DNA of 64,000 bases, from the NCBI GenBank assembly GCA_047777415.1, contig JBKEEO010000001.1:930001-994000 (forward strand). Direction: 5' to 3'. Shown one piece after another: positions 33,840 to 42,372 of this stretch. The notes under the pieces are model-generated. The model did not search any database and was not told where the DNA came from. It worked only from the letters and a program-made list of their open reading frames with translations. Source of the stretch: Caproicibacter sp047777415 (lineage in GTDB: Bacteria; Bacillota; Clostridia; Oscillospirales; Acutalibacteraceae). The translations under genes were made by a program, and so were the position numbers. Within the stretch, counting starts at the first letter, position 1. Every line of letters starts with the position of its first letter.

Positions 33840-34110
33840 ACTAGTATCGGCTATTATGAAATAGAATGGAAATGCAGTGACCGGAAGAAGTAATTCCTTC
33901 GGGTGGCAACAGAGAGAAAGCGTCGTCGGCTGAAAGCGCTTTTTGCAGGAAGAGGAATGAAATGCGTCCGCGAGCAGGCGGGAGGAACTTTGCAGTATTC
34001 CCGCACGGTTGGCCCCGTTAAAGGCACTTTAAGCGATAAAGCGGAGTGGAACCGCGGCAGAAAGCCGCCTCCGTCCCCAGTTTTGGGGATGGAGGCGGCT
34101 TCTCTGTTTT
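33840..34110 (+). ncRNA. T-box leader, cysteine-specific
   Basis: The T-box sequence AGTGGAACCGCGG is at 34045-34057; its TGGA bulge would pair with a tRNA ending UCCA, matching the U73 discriminator of tRNA-Cys. A specifier loop of the form GAAATGCG near 33958-33966 offers TGC (Cys). The terminator AAGCCGCCTCC (34062-34072)/GGAGGCGGCTT (34091-34101) with T-rich tail completes the switch. Uncharged tRNA-Cys should permit read-through into cysE and cysS. Confidence 0.88.
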
Positions 34111-34126
34111 CCACAGGAGGCTTATG

Positions 34127-34801
34127 ATGTTTTCTAAACTTAAGGCAGAACTGGATTCGATTATGGACCGCGACCCTGCTGCGCGCTCCCGGCTGGAAGT
34201 GTTCTTTCTCTACTCGGGGTATCGGGCGGTTCTGTACTACCGAATTGCCCACTGGTTTTATCAACACAACCACAAATTTATTGCGCGGTATATTTCCCAG
34301 CGGGCACGGCATAAAACAGGAATTGAGATTCATCCCGGTGCAAAAATAGGAAAAGGACTGTTCATCGACCACGGTATGGGAGTGGTTATCGGAGAAACCG
34401 CCGAAATCGGAGATTACTGCACACTGTATCAGGGGGTAACGCTCGGCGGAACCGGCAAAGACAAGGGAAAACGGCATCCCACGCTCGGAAATCATGTGCT
34501 GGTGGGCGCCGGAGCAAAAATCCTGGGGCCTTTCCGTGTGGGGGATAACGCACGCATAGCAGCGGGTGCGGTTGTTCTGGAAGAAGTACCCGCAAATGCC
34601 ACGGCAGTCGGGGTACCCGCGCGGATTGTGCGGCAAAATGGTGTCCGTCCGGCGAACTTGGACCAAATCCACATCAGCGATCCGGTTGCGCAGCAGCTTT
34701 GTTATATGGGTGTGCAACTCCGTTATATTCATGAACAACTTGAACGGATGGAAAAAGCCGTCTTGCACAAAGACGAAAGAAAAGCGGCAAAAAGTTCATA
34801 A
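34127..34801 (+). CDS. cysE: Serine O-acetyltransferase
   Basis: Makes O-acetylserine for cysteine synthesis. About 224 aa: N-terminal helical part, then a left-handed beta-helix of hexapeptide repeats (IHPGAKIGKGLFIDHGMGVVIGE, TLYQGVTLGGTGKDKGKRHPTLG, VLVGAGAKILGP) with the active His in FIDHG and GKRHPT. Shorter than the E. coli enzyme, as is usual in Firmicutes. ATG 34127 (or 34124) is directly behind AGGAGG. Under Cys T-box control with cysS. Confidence 0.94.
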   Translation: MFSKLKAELDSIMDRDPAARSRLEVFFLYSGYRAVLYYRIAHWFYQHNHKFIARYISQRARHKTGIEIHPGAKIGKGLFIDHGMGVVIGETAEIGDYCTLYQGVTLGGTGKDKGKRHPTLGNHVLVGAGAKILGPFRVGDNARIAAGAVVLEEVPANATAVGVPARIVRQNGVRPANLDQIHISDPVAQQLCYMGVQLRYIHEQLERMEKAVLHKDERKAAKSS

Positions 34802-34815
34802 GGGAGGAATCGAAC

Positions 34816-36222
34816 ATGAAGATTTACAACACGCTGACCAGACAGAAAGAGGAATTTGTTCCCATTAAACCCGGAGAAGTGAAAATCTACGCCTGCGGCC
34901 CGACTGTGTACAATTATATTCACATCGGAAATGCGCGGCCTATCTGCGTGTTTGATGTGCTCCGCCGGTACCTGGAGTATCGCGGGATGAAGGTAACCTT
35001 TGTGCAGAATTTTACCGATATTGACGATAAGATTATCCGCAAGGCAAACGAAGAAAAGACCGACTACCTTACGGTGTCCCAACAGTACATTGAGGAGTAT
35101 CGTACGGACGCCGCCGGCCTGAATGTACGTCCTGCCACAGTGCATCCGTTGGCAACGGAGAATATAGATGAAATTATTTCGATTATTTCCACTTTAATAG
35201 AAAAAGGATATGCCTATCCTGCAGAAAACGGAGATGTTTATTTCCGCACGCTGAAGGACCCGGATTACGGCAAGTTGTCCCATCAACCGCTGGATGACTT
35301 AAAGTCCGGTGCGCGTATCGCTGTGGGAGAACATAAGGAAGATCCGCTCGATTTTGCGCTGTGGAAGGGTTCGAAACCCGGGGAACCGAGCTGGATTTCT
35401 CCGTGGGGGCATGGAAGACCGGGCTGGCATATCGAGTGTTCGGCCATGGCCCGCCGATACCTTGGCGAAACCATCGACATTCATTGCGGCGGACAGGATT
35501 TGATATTCCCACACCATGAAAATGAAATTGCGCAGAGCGAATGCTGTAACGGTGTGCCGTTTGCGCACTACTGGATGCATAACGGCTATATCAATGTGGA
35601 CAACAAAAAGATGTCAAAATCCCTCGGTAATTTCTTTACTGTTCGTGACGTTGCCGAAAAATACGGATACGAGCCGATTCGCTACCTGATGATTTCCTCC
35701 CACTACCGCTCGCCGATTAATTACAGTGTGGATATTATTGAGCAGTGTAAATCTGCGCTGGAGCGTTTGTATAACTGCCGCGACAACCTGGAGTTCTTAA
35801 TCCAGCATGCTGCCGAAGGCGAAAAAGAGGGAGAGCGTGAACTGCGCCGCCAGTTTGAATCCCGTCAAGATCGTTTCATTGAGGCAATGGAGGACGACTT
35901 GAACACGGCGGATGCGCTGTCCGCGTTATTTGACTTGGCAAAGGATATCAATACGAATCTGACGGCGGAAAAGAATCCTTCCAAAGAGTTGTGTCTGTTT
36001 GCCCTTGACCTGTTCAATGACCTTGCAGGTGTACTTGGGTTGCTGTATAGGAAGAAAAAAACAGTTGCAGATGAAGAAATCGAGCGTCTGATCGCCGAGA
36101 GGACAAAAGCCCGCGCTGCAAAGGATTGGGCAACCGCGGACCGCATCCGCGATGAACTCAAGGCACGCCACGTAGTGGTGGAAGACACACCGCAGGGTGT
36201 AAAATGGAAATTTGAAAAATAA
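34816..36222 (+). CDS. cysS: Cysteinyl-tRNA synthetase
   Basis: Class I aminoacyl-tRNA synthetase, 468 aa. HIGN signature (36-39) in place of HIGH, KMSKS (265-269), zinc ligands including Cys27 (YACGPTVYNYIHIGN) and the GWHIECS segment, then the helical anticodon-binding domain. ATG 34816 follows AAGGGAGG. The pairing with cysE under one Cys-specific T-box couples charging to synthesis. Confidence 0.97.
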   Translation: MKIYNTLTRQKEEFVPIKPGEVKIYACGPTVYNYIHIGNARPICVFDVLRRYLEYRGMKVTFVQNFTDIDDKIIRKANEEKTDYLTVSQQYIEEYRTDAAGLNVRPATVHPLATENIDEIISIISTLIEKGYAYPAENGDVYFRTLKDPDYGKLSHQPLDDLKSGARIAVGEHKEDPLDFALWKGSKPGEPSWISPWGHGRPGWHIECSAMARRYLGETIDIHCGGQDLIFPHHENEIAQSECCNGVPFAHYWMHNGYINVDNKKMSKSLGNFFTVRDVAEKYGYEPIRYLMISSHYRSPINYSVDIIEQCKSALERLYNCRDNLEFLIQHAAEGEKEGERELRRQFESRQDRFIEAMEDDLNTADALSALFDLAKDINTNLTAEKNPSKELCLFALDLFNDLAGVLGLLYRKKKTVADEEIERLIAERTKARAAKDWATADRIRDELKARHVVVEDTPQGVKWKFEK

Positions 36223-36236
36223 ATTCGCATGAGCAG

Positions 36237-36276
36237 AAAACATCCCCGGGGCATAAACTGCCCATGGGGGTGTTTT
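36237..36276 (+). terminator. Hairpin after cysS abutting the next start codon
   Basis: AAAACATCCCC (36237-36247) pairs with GGGGGTGTTTT (36266-36276). It resembles a terminator ending in TTTT but ends one base before ATG 36278 and contains the only G-rich ribosome site of the Nramp gene, so it may also limit its translation. Confidence 0.55.
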
Positions 36277-36277
36277 C

Positions 36278-37498
36278 ATGTCGGAAAGGAAACGCGGTCC
36301 CTTTTTACTATTTCTTTTCCTTGGCCCCGGCATGTTGGCCGCAATGGCCGACAATGACGCGGGCGGTATTTTATCCTATGCGCTGACGGGGGCCAAATTC
36401 GGCCCGGCCGTGTTCGTTCCGCTGACATTATGCCTCATGCCTGTTACATACACAGTACAGGAAATGGCAATGCGCCTTGGTATTGTGTCAAATGCGGGAT
36501 ACACCCAACTGCTTCGGGAGCGCTGCGGGCGCGGATGGATGATTTGCCAAGTGGCTGCACTGATGGTGGAAAATCTACTGACGCTGATGACCGAATTTGT
36601 CGGTATGTCCGCAGGGCTTGGGCTGATTGGGATTCATCGAATTCCGGCAGTGCTGCTCAGCGGTATTCTCATTCTTTCCATCGCGCTGTTCAGCGGGTAC
36701 AAGAAAAAGGAACGCATGGGACTTTTGATTGGGATGTATAATTTGGTTTTTCTTTTTCTGGCGTTTGCGGCGCGCCCAGGCATTGCGGCGGCAGAAAGCC
36801 TCCATCTTGCCGAAGGCGGATATTTTCTTTGGTATGCAGCCGCTTTGATTGGAAATGCCGTTGCCCCTTGGATGATTTTTTACCAGAATTCCGCCTATGC
36901 GGATGGTGGTGCGCGCAAGCGGAGAATCCGGGACGGCAGAAAAGATGTTTTCGCAGGATGTGTCTGTCAAGTGGCAGTAGCGGCCGCGCTGATTTTTGTC
37001 GGTTCCTCCGTCTTTGGTATGGTACCGAATTTGGAAGCCGCAGGCCCGTCGGAATTGGTTCAGGCGCTTTCCTTGCGCATTGGCCCTGCTGCAGGTGTTT
37101 TATTTGCGCTCGGACTTTTTAACTCCGGGCTGCTGGCTTCGATTACCGTTTCCCTTTCTTCCTCGTTCAGCATAGCGCAGGCGTTCGGTTGGTCGAACAG
37201 TTTAAACGACAGTTTTCGCGAGGCTCCCGGTTTTTATGCGGTGTACGGCATCAGCGTGCTGTTTGCCGCCGGCGCAGTGTTGATTCCCAGTTTGCCGCTG
37301 AACTCCGCGGCGGTATTTGTGCAGGTGGCAGGTGGTGTATTAATGACACCTGTGCTGATATTTTTGACAATTCTGACTTCCAGCCGTGAGGTAATGGGGG
37401 ACTGTGCGAATACATTGGCGCAGAAGATCCGTGCTTGGTTTTGTGTTGCCGTCCTGACGGCAGTCTGCGTCTTTACATTTCTGAGAACGGCGCTATAA
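36278..37498 (+). CDS. Nramp-related divalent metal transporter
   Basis: A 406-residue, roughly 11-helix membrane protein of the SLC11/Nramp fold. The usual helix-1 motif DPGN is replaced (GPGMLAAMADNDAGG), and helix 6 reads GNAVAPWMIFYQNSAYADGG without the Met-Pro-His that binds manganese and iron in classic Nramps. Such changes are known for the magnesium-transporting NRMT branch, so Mg2+ is plausible but unproven. It starts at ATG 36278 at the end of a hairpin. Probably not co-regulated with cysS. Confidence 0.8.
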   Translation: MSERKRGPFLLFLFLGPGMLAAMADNDAGGILSYALTGAKFGPAVFVPLTLCLMPVTYTVQEMAMRLGIVSNAGYTQLLRERCGRGWMICQVAALMVENLLTLMTEFVGMSAGLGLIGIHRIPAVLLSGILILSIALFSGYKKKERMGLLIGMYNLVFLFLAFAARPGIAAAESLHLAEGGYFLWYAAALIGNAVAPWMIFYQNSAYADGGARKRRIRDGRKDVFAGCVCQVAVAAALIFVGSSVFGMVPNLEAAGPSELVQALSLRIGPAAGVLFALGLFNSGLLASITVSLSSSFSIAQAFGWSNSLNDSFREAPGFYAVYGISVLFAAGAVLIPSLPLNSAAVFVQVAGGVLMTPVLIFLTILTSSREVMGDCANTLAQKIRAWFCVAVLTAVCVFTFLRTAL

Positions 37499-37531
37499 TA
37501 AAAATGGGAAAATATAAAGGGGATATTTTAC

Positions 37532-38023
37532 ATGGCTAAAGAAAATAAAACGAATGTGATGCGAATTTTGGAAGCGAAAAAAATAACGTATAAGCCATAT
37601 TTTTATGAGAATAAAGATGGGAAAATTGATGGAGTTTCCGTTGCAGCAAAGCTTGGGCAGGATGTAAAACGGGTGTTCAAAACACTTGTTACACGTGGGG
37701 CATCCGGTAATTTTTTTGTGTTTGTTGTACCGGTTGCTGAGGAACTGAATTTAAAAGCAGCGGCGAGAAGCGTGGGAGAAAAATCCGTTGAAATGATTCA
37801 TGTGTCGGAAATCAATAAAGTGACAGGTTATATTCGGGGCGGCTGTTCCCCAGTCGGGATGAAAAAGCAGTATGTCACCGTGTTGGATGTAAGCTGTGAA
37901 ACATTGGAAACCATGATTGTCAGCGGCGGAAAAATCGGCACGCAGGTAGAACTTGCTCCGCAGGATTTAATTCGTTTAACCGGTGCGAAAACGGCGCCCA
38001 TCACAGTGCAGCATTCCTCATAA
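37532..38023 (+). CDS. ybaK: YbaK/EbsC-type Cys-tRNA(Pro) deacylase
   Basis: A 163-residue trans-editing protein that hydrolyses Cys-tRNA-Pro formed by ProRS. Family motifs: VSVAAKLGQDVKRVFKTLV with the conserved Lys, the sequence LKAAARSVGEKSVEMI, and GYIRGGCSPVGMKKQYVTVLD near the active site. ATG 37532. Its genome also has a ProRS lacking the usual bacterial editing insert (60776-62212), making a trans-editing role meaningful. Terminator at 38061. Confidence 0.92.
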   Translation: MAKENKTNVMRILEAKKITYKPYFYENKDGKIDGVSVAAKLGQDVKRVFKTLVTRGASGNFFVFVVPVAEELNLKAAARSVGEKSVEMIHVSEINKVTGYIRGGCSPVGMKKQYVTVLDVSCETLETMIVSGGKIGTQVELAPQDLIRLTGAKTAPITVQHSS

Positions 38024-38060
38024 ATATATTGCGGCTGAACATATTCATGCATAAAATGGA

Positions 38061-38096
38061 AAGCCGATGTGCAAAAGTTTCGCACACCGGCTTTTT
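38061..38096 (+). terminator. Terminator between convergent ybaK and cstA
   Basis: AAGCCG plus GTGC pairs with GCAC plus CGGCTT (38061-38092), then five Ts. The A-rich left flank is too short for a strong reverse-strand terminator, but some bidirectional use is possible. Confidence 0.8.
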
Positions 38097-38117
38097 GAAG
38101 TAAAGGGGATATCTGTC

Positions 38118-39812
38118 TTAGGTCGCTTTTTCAGCGACGGGTGGTGTAGTTTCATCTTTTTCTTTGCCGAAAAGCTTTTGCAGGCAGTGATAAGCTACCA
38201 TTACGGCAAGAGACATCAGCAAAATGGCAACGATTAACTGAAGCCCATCGGTGAGGAATACGAATTGCCCTGCTCCAATTTTTACGAAAATGTTGATAAC
38301 CGCCATGACTAAAGCAGTCATGGTGACAGCCAGCATCATGGTCATGGGAACATAGAGCATCCAGCCTTCGCGTCCGGTTGTTTTGAGGAAAACAGCCAGC
38401 GCAATCAGAACAAGTGCCCCCAAAAGCTGGTTGGCAGAGCCGAACAGTGCCCAAATATTGGTGTATCCACCGAGGGAAAGAAGAAATCCGAAAACCAAAG
38501 TGACAATGGTGGAGACGTATTTGTTTGTAAGGAATTTGGTCACAGGCGTGTGTGCTTTACCGTCTTCGTCATAGAGAAGCTCCTGCATGGACATACGCCC
38601 AATGCGGGCGACGGAATCGAGGGTGGTTAGGCACAGGGCAGAAACGCACATTGTCATGCTGCATTTTGCCACATATTCCGACATGCCAAACTGCTGGAAA
38701 AATCCGGCCACGCCGGCAGAGAAAATCTGGAATGGCGTACCATCTGGCAGTTTTCCGTTTGTTGCAGCGGCACCTGCAACCACAATAGCGGCAACCGCGA
38801 GAAGGGACTCGACGATCATGGCTCCGTATCCAATGCTGAGCATATCTTTTTCATTTCTGACTTGTTTGGATGAAGTTCCCGATGAAACAAGACTGTGAAA
38901 GCCTGAAATTGCACCGCAGGCGATGGTAACAAACAGCATGGGGAACAGCATTGTACCGTTGACGTTAAAAGACGTAAATGCCGGCAGATTCATGCTTGGG
39001 TTTGTCATAAAGATTCCAACAACCGCGCCGAGAATCATGCTGATGAGAAGGAATGTGCTCAGATAATCGCGCGGCTGCATCAAAATCCACATTGGAACAA
39101 CCGCCGCAAAGAAAATATAGGCAAATACTACCAGACGCCACTGCGTCTTATCCAGATAGACCGGGAAGGCCATTCCGGCCGCCATCATGGCGAAGAACAA
39201 CACAAGGCCCACAATGAACAAAACACCCTGGTTCGGTTTTGCGTATTTCATAAAAAGTCCGAACAGCACCGCACCGAGGATATAAAACAGGGAAATAGAA
39301 CCGGCTGCCGCATTCGGCGCATTGACCTCTCCTGCAACGGAAAAGGCATTAAATGTGGAGGCAACCATATCGCCAAATGCCGCGATGACAAGGAGTGAAA
39401 AGATCCAACAGAATGAGAGGAACAGGCGTTTTCCTGTTTTGCCAATGTATTTTTCAATAATCAGTCCAATGGATTTTCCCTCGTTTTTCACAGATGCGTA
39501 TAAGGCGCCGAAATCCTGCACCGCGCCGAAAAACACGCCGCCCACAAGAATCCACAGCAGAGCCGGCAACCAACCGAACATGGCCGCAATAATCGGTCCT
39601 GTAACAGGTCCAGCACCTGCAATGGTGGAAAATTGATGAGAGAAAACAATTCCTCTCGGAGCCGGCACGTAATCCTGCCCGTCCTCATGCACATAGGCGG
39701 GGGTTTTAGCGTTTGGGTCAATTCCCCACTTTTTTACAAGCCATCTGCCGTAAAAGAGATAGCCGCCGCCCAAAACGGCAATGGCAACGATGATGATAGC
39801 TAATCCGTTCAT
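38118..39812 (-). CDS. cstA: Carbon starvation protein A (CstA) family transporter
   Basis: A 564-residue membrane protein with about 15 helices. Typical CstA segments: FSHQFSTIAGAGPVTGPIIAA, GAVQDFGALYASVKNEGKSIG, SGFHSLVSSGTSSKQ and FGSANQLLGALVL. The family imports peptides or pyruvate; the substrate here is open. A T-box leader upstream (minus strand) argues that an amino acid pool controls it, favouring an amino-acid or peptide role. ATG 39812 has GAGGAAGGAAG upstream; the longer start would add ten residues. Confidence 0.93.
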   Translation of the reverse strand: MNGLAIIIVAIAVLGGGYLFYGRWLVKKWGIDPNAKTPAYVHEDGQDYVPAPRGIVFSHQFSTIAGAGPVTGPIIAAMFGWLPALLWILVGGVFFGAVQDFGALYASVKNEGKSIGLIIEKYIGKTGKRLFLSFCWIFSLLVIAAFGDMVASTFNAFSVAGEVNAPNAAAGSISLFYILGAVLFGLFMKYAKPNQGVLFIVGLVLFFAMMAAGMAFPVYLDKTQWRLVVFAYIFFAAVVPMWILMQPRDYLSTFLLISMILGAVVGIFMTNPSMNLPAFTSFNVNGTMLFPMLFVTIACGAISGFHSLVSSGTSSKQVRNEKDMLSIGYGAMIVESLLAVAAIVVAGAAATNGKLPDGTPFQIFSAGVAGFFQQFGMSEYVAKCSMTMCVSALCLTTLDSVARIGRMSMQELLYDEDGKAHTPVTKFLTNKYVSTIVTLVFGFLLSLGGYTNIWALFGSANQLLGALVLIALAVFLKTTGREGWMLYVPMTMMLAVTMTALVMAVINIFVKIGAGQFVFLTDGLQLIVAILLMSLAVMVAYHCLQKLFGKEKDETTPPVAEKAT

Positions 39813-39882
39813 AATATGTGCTTCCTTCCTCAATCGTAACAAGTTCTTTCTTAAGAATACGGAATATCGCGATAATCCAAAT

Positions 39883-40186
39883 AAAAAAACCTCCGTCTCT
39901 GATTTTTTAAACCAGAGACGGAGGATTTAATCTCCGCGGTACCACTCTGCTTGCTGCAACGCTGCAGCCACCTCAAGCGTATCGGGCGGGCCCACCCAAT
40001 ACGTCCGTTTGTAACGGAACGGAACCGTCCGGATCTAATCGGCCATTGGCCTTTCAAACCGGCTGCTAACGGGAGATGTCGTATCGGAACTTCCTACCGC
40101 TTTGCACCTACCAGCGGCTCTCTGCAAGGAGTTGGAACCGAACTTTTGCCCGCTCACTGCATTTCATCGGTATTCTGTTGTGCACA
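39883..40186 (-). ncRNA. T-box leader upstream of cstA
   Basis: On the minus strand the T-box AGTGGTACCGCGG (plus 39934-39946) is followed by the terminator CCTCCGTCTCTG/CAGAGACGGAGG (plus 39913-39924 and 39890-39901) and seven Ts. The TGGT bulge implies a tRNA with discriminator A. The base of stem I can be drawn as GATG/CATC, placing the triplet TAC (Tyr) in the specifier loop (context CCGATACGACATC), but neighbouring triplets cannot be excluded. Strong as a T-box, weak on amino acid identity. Confidence 0.85.
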
Positions 40187-40215
40187 ATCTTAGCACTCAG
40201 GCCTAACCTTGTCAA
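40187..40215 (-). promoter_or_regulatory. Promoter of the cstA T-box transcript
   Basis: Minus strand TTGACA (plus 40210-40215), 17-base spacer, TAAGAT (plus 40187-40192). Divergent from the ilvB promoter about 100 bases away. Confidence 0.8.
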
Positions 40216-40316
40216 TCGATTTTTTGCAAATCGGAATAAAATCGTTGTTTTGTAGGAAGACAAGCTAGAAAATATTTGAAAAATTTAGAGAATATTAACA
40301 AATCATTTAAAAATGA

Positions 40317-40345
40317 TTGACAAAGCACCAATGTCAAAGTATTAT
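40317..40345 (+). promoter_or_regulatory. Promoter of the ilvB operon
   Basis: TTGACA (40317-40322), 17-base spacer, TATTAT (40340-40345), leading into an Ile-type T-box. The region between this and the divergent cstA promoter (40216-40316) is A/T-rich with no gene. Confidence 0.8.
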
Positions 40346-40351
40346 GGATGA

Positions 40352-40626
40352 CAAAGAAATGCGAATAAAATGAATTGCGTAGACAGGGAAGGACCGCGGG
40401 CCCCTCCGCAACAGAGAGCCGCCGGATGGTGCGAGGCGGCGCGGAATCCGCGCGAAATCACCCTTGAGCAGGAGGCTGAAAGGCAATCGAGTAGGCCGTC
40501 CCGGAGCTCCCCGTTACAGGAGGGCGCATTGTTGGATGCGCGCAAAGATGCCGCCTTTTTTGGCGGTAAAGAAGAGTGGTACCGCGAAGCTTTAGCTTTC
40601 GCCTCTTTGGAGGCGAAAGCTTTTTT
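40352..40626 (+). ncRNA. T-box leader, isoleucine-specific, upstream of ilvB
   Basis: T-box AGTGGTACCGCG at 40575-40586; TGGT fits a tRNA with discriminator A. The specifier loop region GCGCGAAATCACCC presents ATC (Ile) in the standard GAA-NNN-A context. The terminator GCTTTCGCCTC (40595-40605)/GAGGCGAAAGC (40610-40620) with six Ts follows. Ile specificity fits the genes controlled: acetolactate synthase and threonine deaminase. Confidence 0.9.
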
Positions 40627-40667
40627 GTTTTATTAGTGCGTTTTCATACCAAAAGGAGGAATCTTTC

Positions 40668-42344
40668 ATGATGCTGACAGGAGCCCAGATTTTAATGGAA
40701 TGCCTGCTGGAACAAGGAGTTGACACCGTTTTCGGCTATCCGGGCGGGGCGGTGCTGAACCTTTACGACGCCTTGTATGAATACCGCGGCAAAATTCGTC
40801 ATATTCGTACGGCGCACGAACAGGCGGCCGCCCACGCGGCGGACGGCTATGCCAGAGCTAGCGGAAAAACCGGGGTCTGCATTGCAACCTCCGGCCCCGG
40901 CGCGACTAATCTTGTCACCGGAATCGCGACGGCATGGATGGATTCTGTCCCGATGGTTGCTATTACCGGAAACGTGGCACGGCATCTGCTAGGAAAAAAC
41001 AGTTTCCAAGAGGTAGATATCACCGCCATTACTCGGCCGGTAACCAAGAAAAGCATTCTTGTTCGCGACGCTTCAGAACTGGCGGCTGTTGTGAGGGAGG
41101 CTTTTCAAATTGCGGGAACCGGGCGGAAAGGTCCTGTGCTCATTGATATTCCGAAGGATGTTTCGGCGCAAAAGGCGGAATTTGTTCCGCAAGCGCCGCA
41201 GCAGCAGGAAGAGAAGAAAATGCTGTCTCAGGAAGCACTTCGCCGGGCAGCAGCGATGATAGAGGAAAGCGAAAGGCCGTTTTTGTACGGAGGCGGCGGA
41301 ATAGTCGCTTCCAATGCGGAAAAGGAATTTGCGCTGCTGGCAGAAAAACTGGATGCACCGGTTTCCTGTTCACTGATGTGCCAGGGTGGATATGACCAGG
41401 CGAACGAGCGATATCTTGGAATGTTGGGCATGCACGGAACGAAAGCTTCCGCTGAGGCTATGAAACATTGCGATTTGCTGATTGCGGTTGGCAGCCGTTT
41501 TTCGGACCGTGTGCTGTGCGATGCGGAGCGGTTCGGCAGAAACTGCCGGATTCTTCAAATCGACATAGACGCTAGGGAATTCGGAAAAAACATTGGCGTG
41601 GATCAGAGAATTCAAGGAGATATCGGTACAGTACTTCGTCAGCTTCTTCCCCTTTTAAAGCCGCAAAACCACAAAGACTGGATGGAACGAGCCCTACGTT
41701 GGAAACAGGAGTATCCGCTGCGGCAGTCAAGACAAACACCGGACGAAGTATTACCGCAAGAGGTTTTGGAAACGCTGTGCAGATTGGCCGGGCCGGATGC
41801 AGTTGTGACGACGGAAGTCGGGCAGCATCAGATGTGGGCGGCACAGTTTTACTCTTTCCGAAAACCCCGGACATTTCTCACCTCCGGTGGTCTTGGCACC
41901 ATGGGCTACGGCTTGGGAGCAGCCATTGGTGCGAAAGCCGCCATGCCGGATCGTCCGGTGATCAATGTCGCAGGCGACGGCAGTTTCCGCATGAATTGCG
42001 CGGAACTTTCGACACTGGCAAGAGAAAAAATTCCCGTAATTGAACTGATATTCTCAAATTCTACGCTTGGCATGGTGCGCCAATGGCAAAAATTGTTTTA
42101 CTCCGGGCATTTTTCCGAGTCGGATGTTGACGATGGCGCGGACTGCGAAAAACTGGCGGAAGCATTTGGTGTCCGGGCTATGACGATTTCCAGCAGATCG
42201 GAAATTGAGCCGGTTCTGCGGCAGGCTCTGACATTCGGCGGCCCTGTACTCATCAATTGTCCGGTTGGCAAGGATTTAAATGTACTGCCCATGGTGCCGG
42301 CAAGCGGTTCGGTGGAAGAACCCATTTTGGAAATGAATTCTTAA
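40668..42344 (+). CDS. ilvB: Acetolactate synthase large subunit
   Basis: Thiamine-diphosphate enzyme forming acetolactate or acetohydroxybutyrate in branched-chain amino acid synthesis, 558 aa. Seen: catalytic Glu in TAHEQAAAHAADGYARASGK, ATSGPGATNLVTGIATAWMDS, the FAD region, and the TPP motif VAGDGSFRMNCAELSTLAREK followed by NSTLGMVRQWQ. No small regulatory subunit gene is adjacent, so feedback may be absent or the partner is elsewhere. ATG 40668 follows AAGGAGG. Under the Ile T-box. Confidence 0.94.
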   Translation: MMLTGAQILMECLLEQGVDTVFGYPGGAVLNLYDALYEYRGKIRHIRTAHEQAAAHAADGYARASGKTGVCIATSGPGATNLVTGIATAWMDSVPMVAITGNVARHLLGKNSFQEVDITAITRPVTKKSILVRDASELAAVVREAFQIAGTGRKGPVLIDIPKDVSAQKAEFVPQAPQQQEEKKMLSQEALRRAAAMIEESERPFLYGGGGIVASNAEKEFALLAEKLDAPVSCSLMCQGGYDQANERYLGMLGMHGTKASAEAMKHCDLLIAVGSRFSDRVLCDAERFGRNCRILQIDIDAREFGKNIGVDQRIQGDIGTVLRQLLPLLKPQNHKDWMERALRWKQEYPLRQSRQTPDEVLPQEVLETLCRLAGPDAVVTTEVGQHQMWAAQFYSFRKPRTFLTSGGLGTMGYGLGAAIGAKAAMPDRPVINVAGDGSFRMNCAELSTLAREKIPVIELIFSNSTLGMVRQWQKLFYSGHFSESDVDDGADCEKLAEAFGVRAMTISSRSEIEPVLRQALTFGGPVLINCPVGKDLNVLPMVPASGSVEEPILEMNS

Positions 42345-42372
42345 AGAAATAATACGACAGGATGTGGCTTTT

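Noticed and set aside
36237..36276. Magnesium riboswitch (M-box or ykkC-like) ahead of the Nramp relative.
   Set aside because: Only a single 40-base hairpin fits between cysS and the start codon, far shorter than known metal riboswitches.
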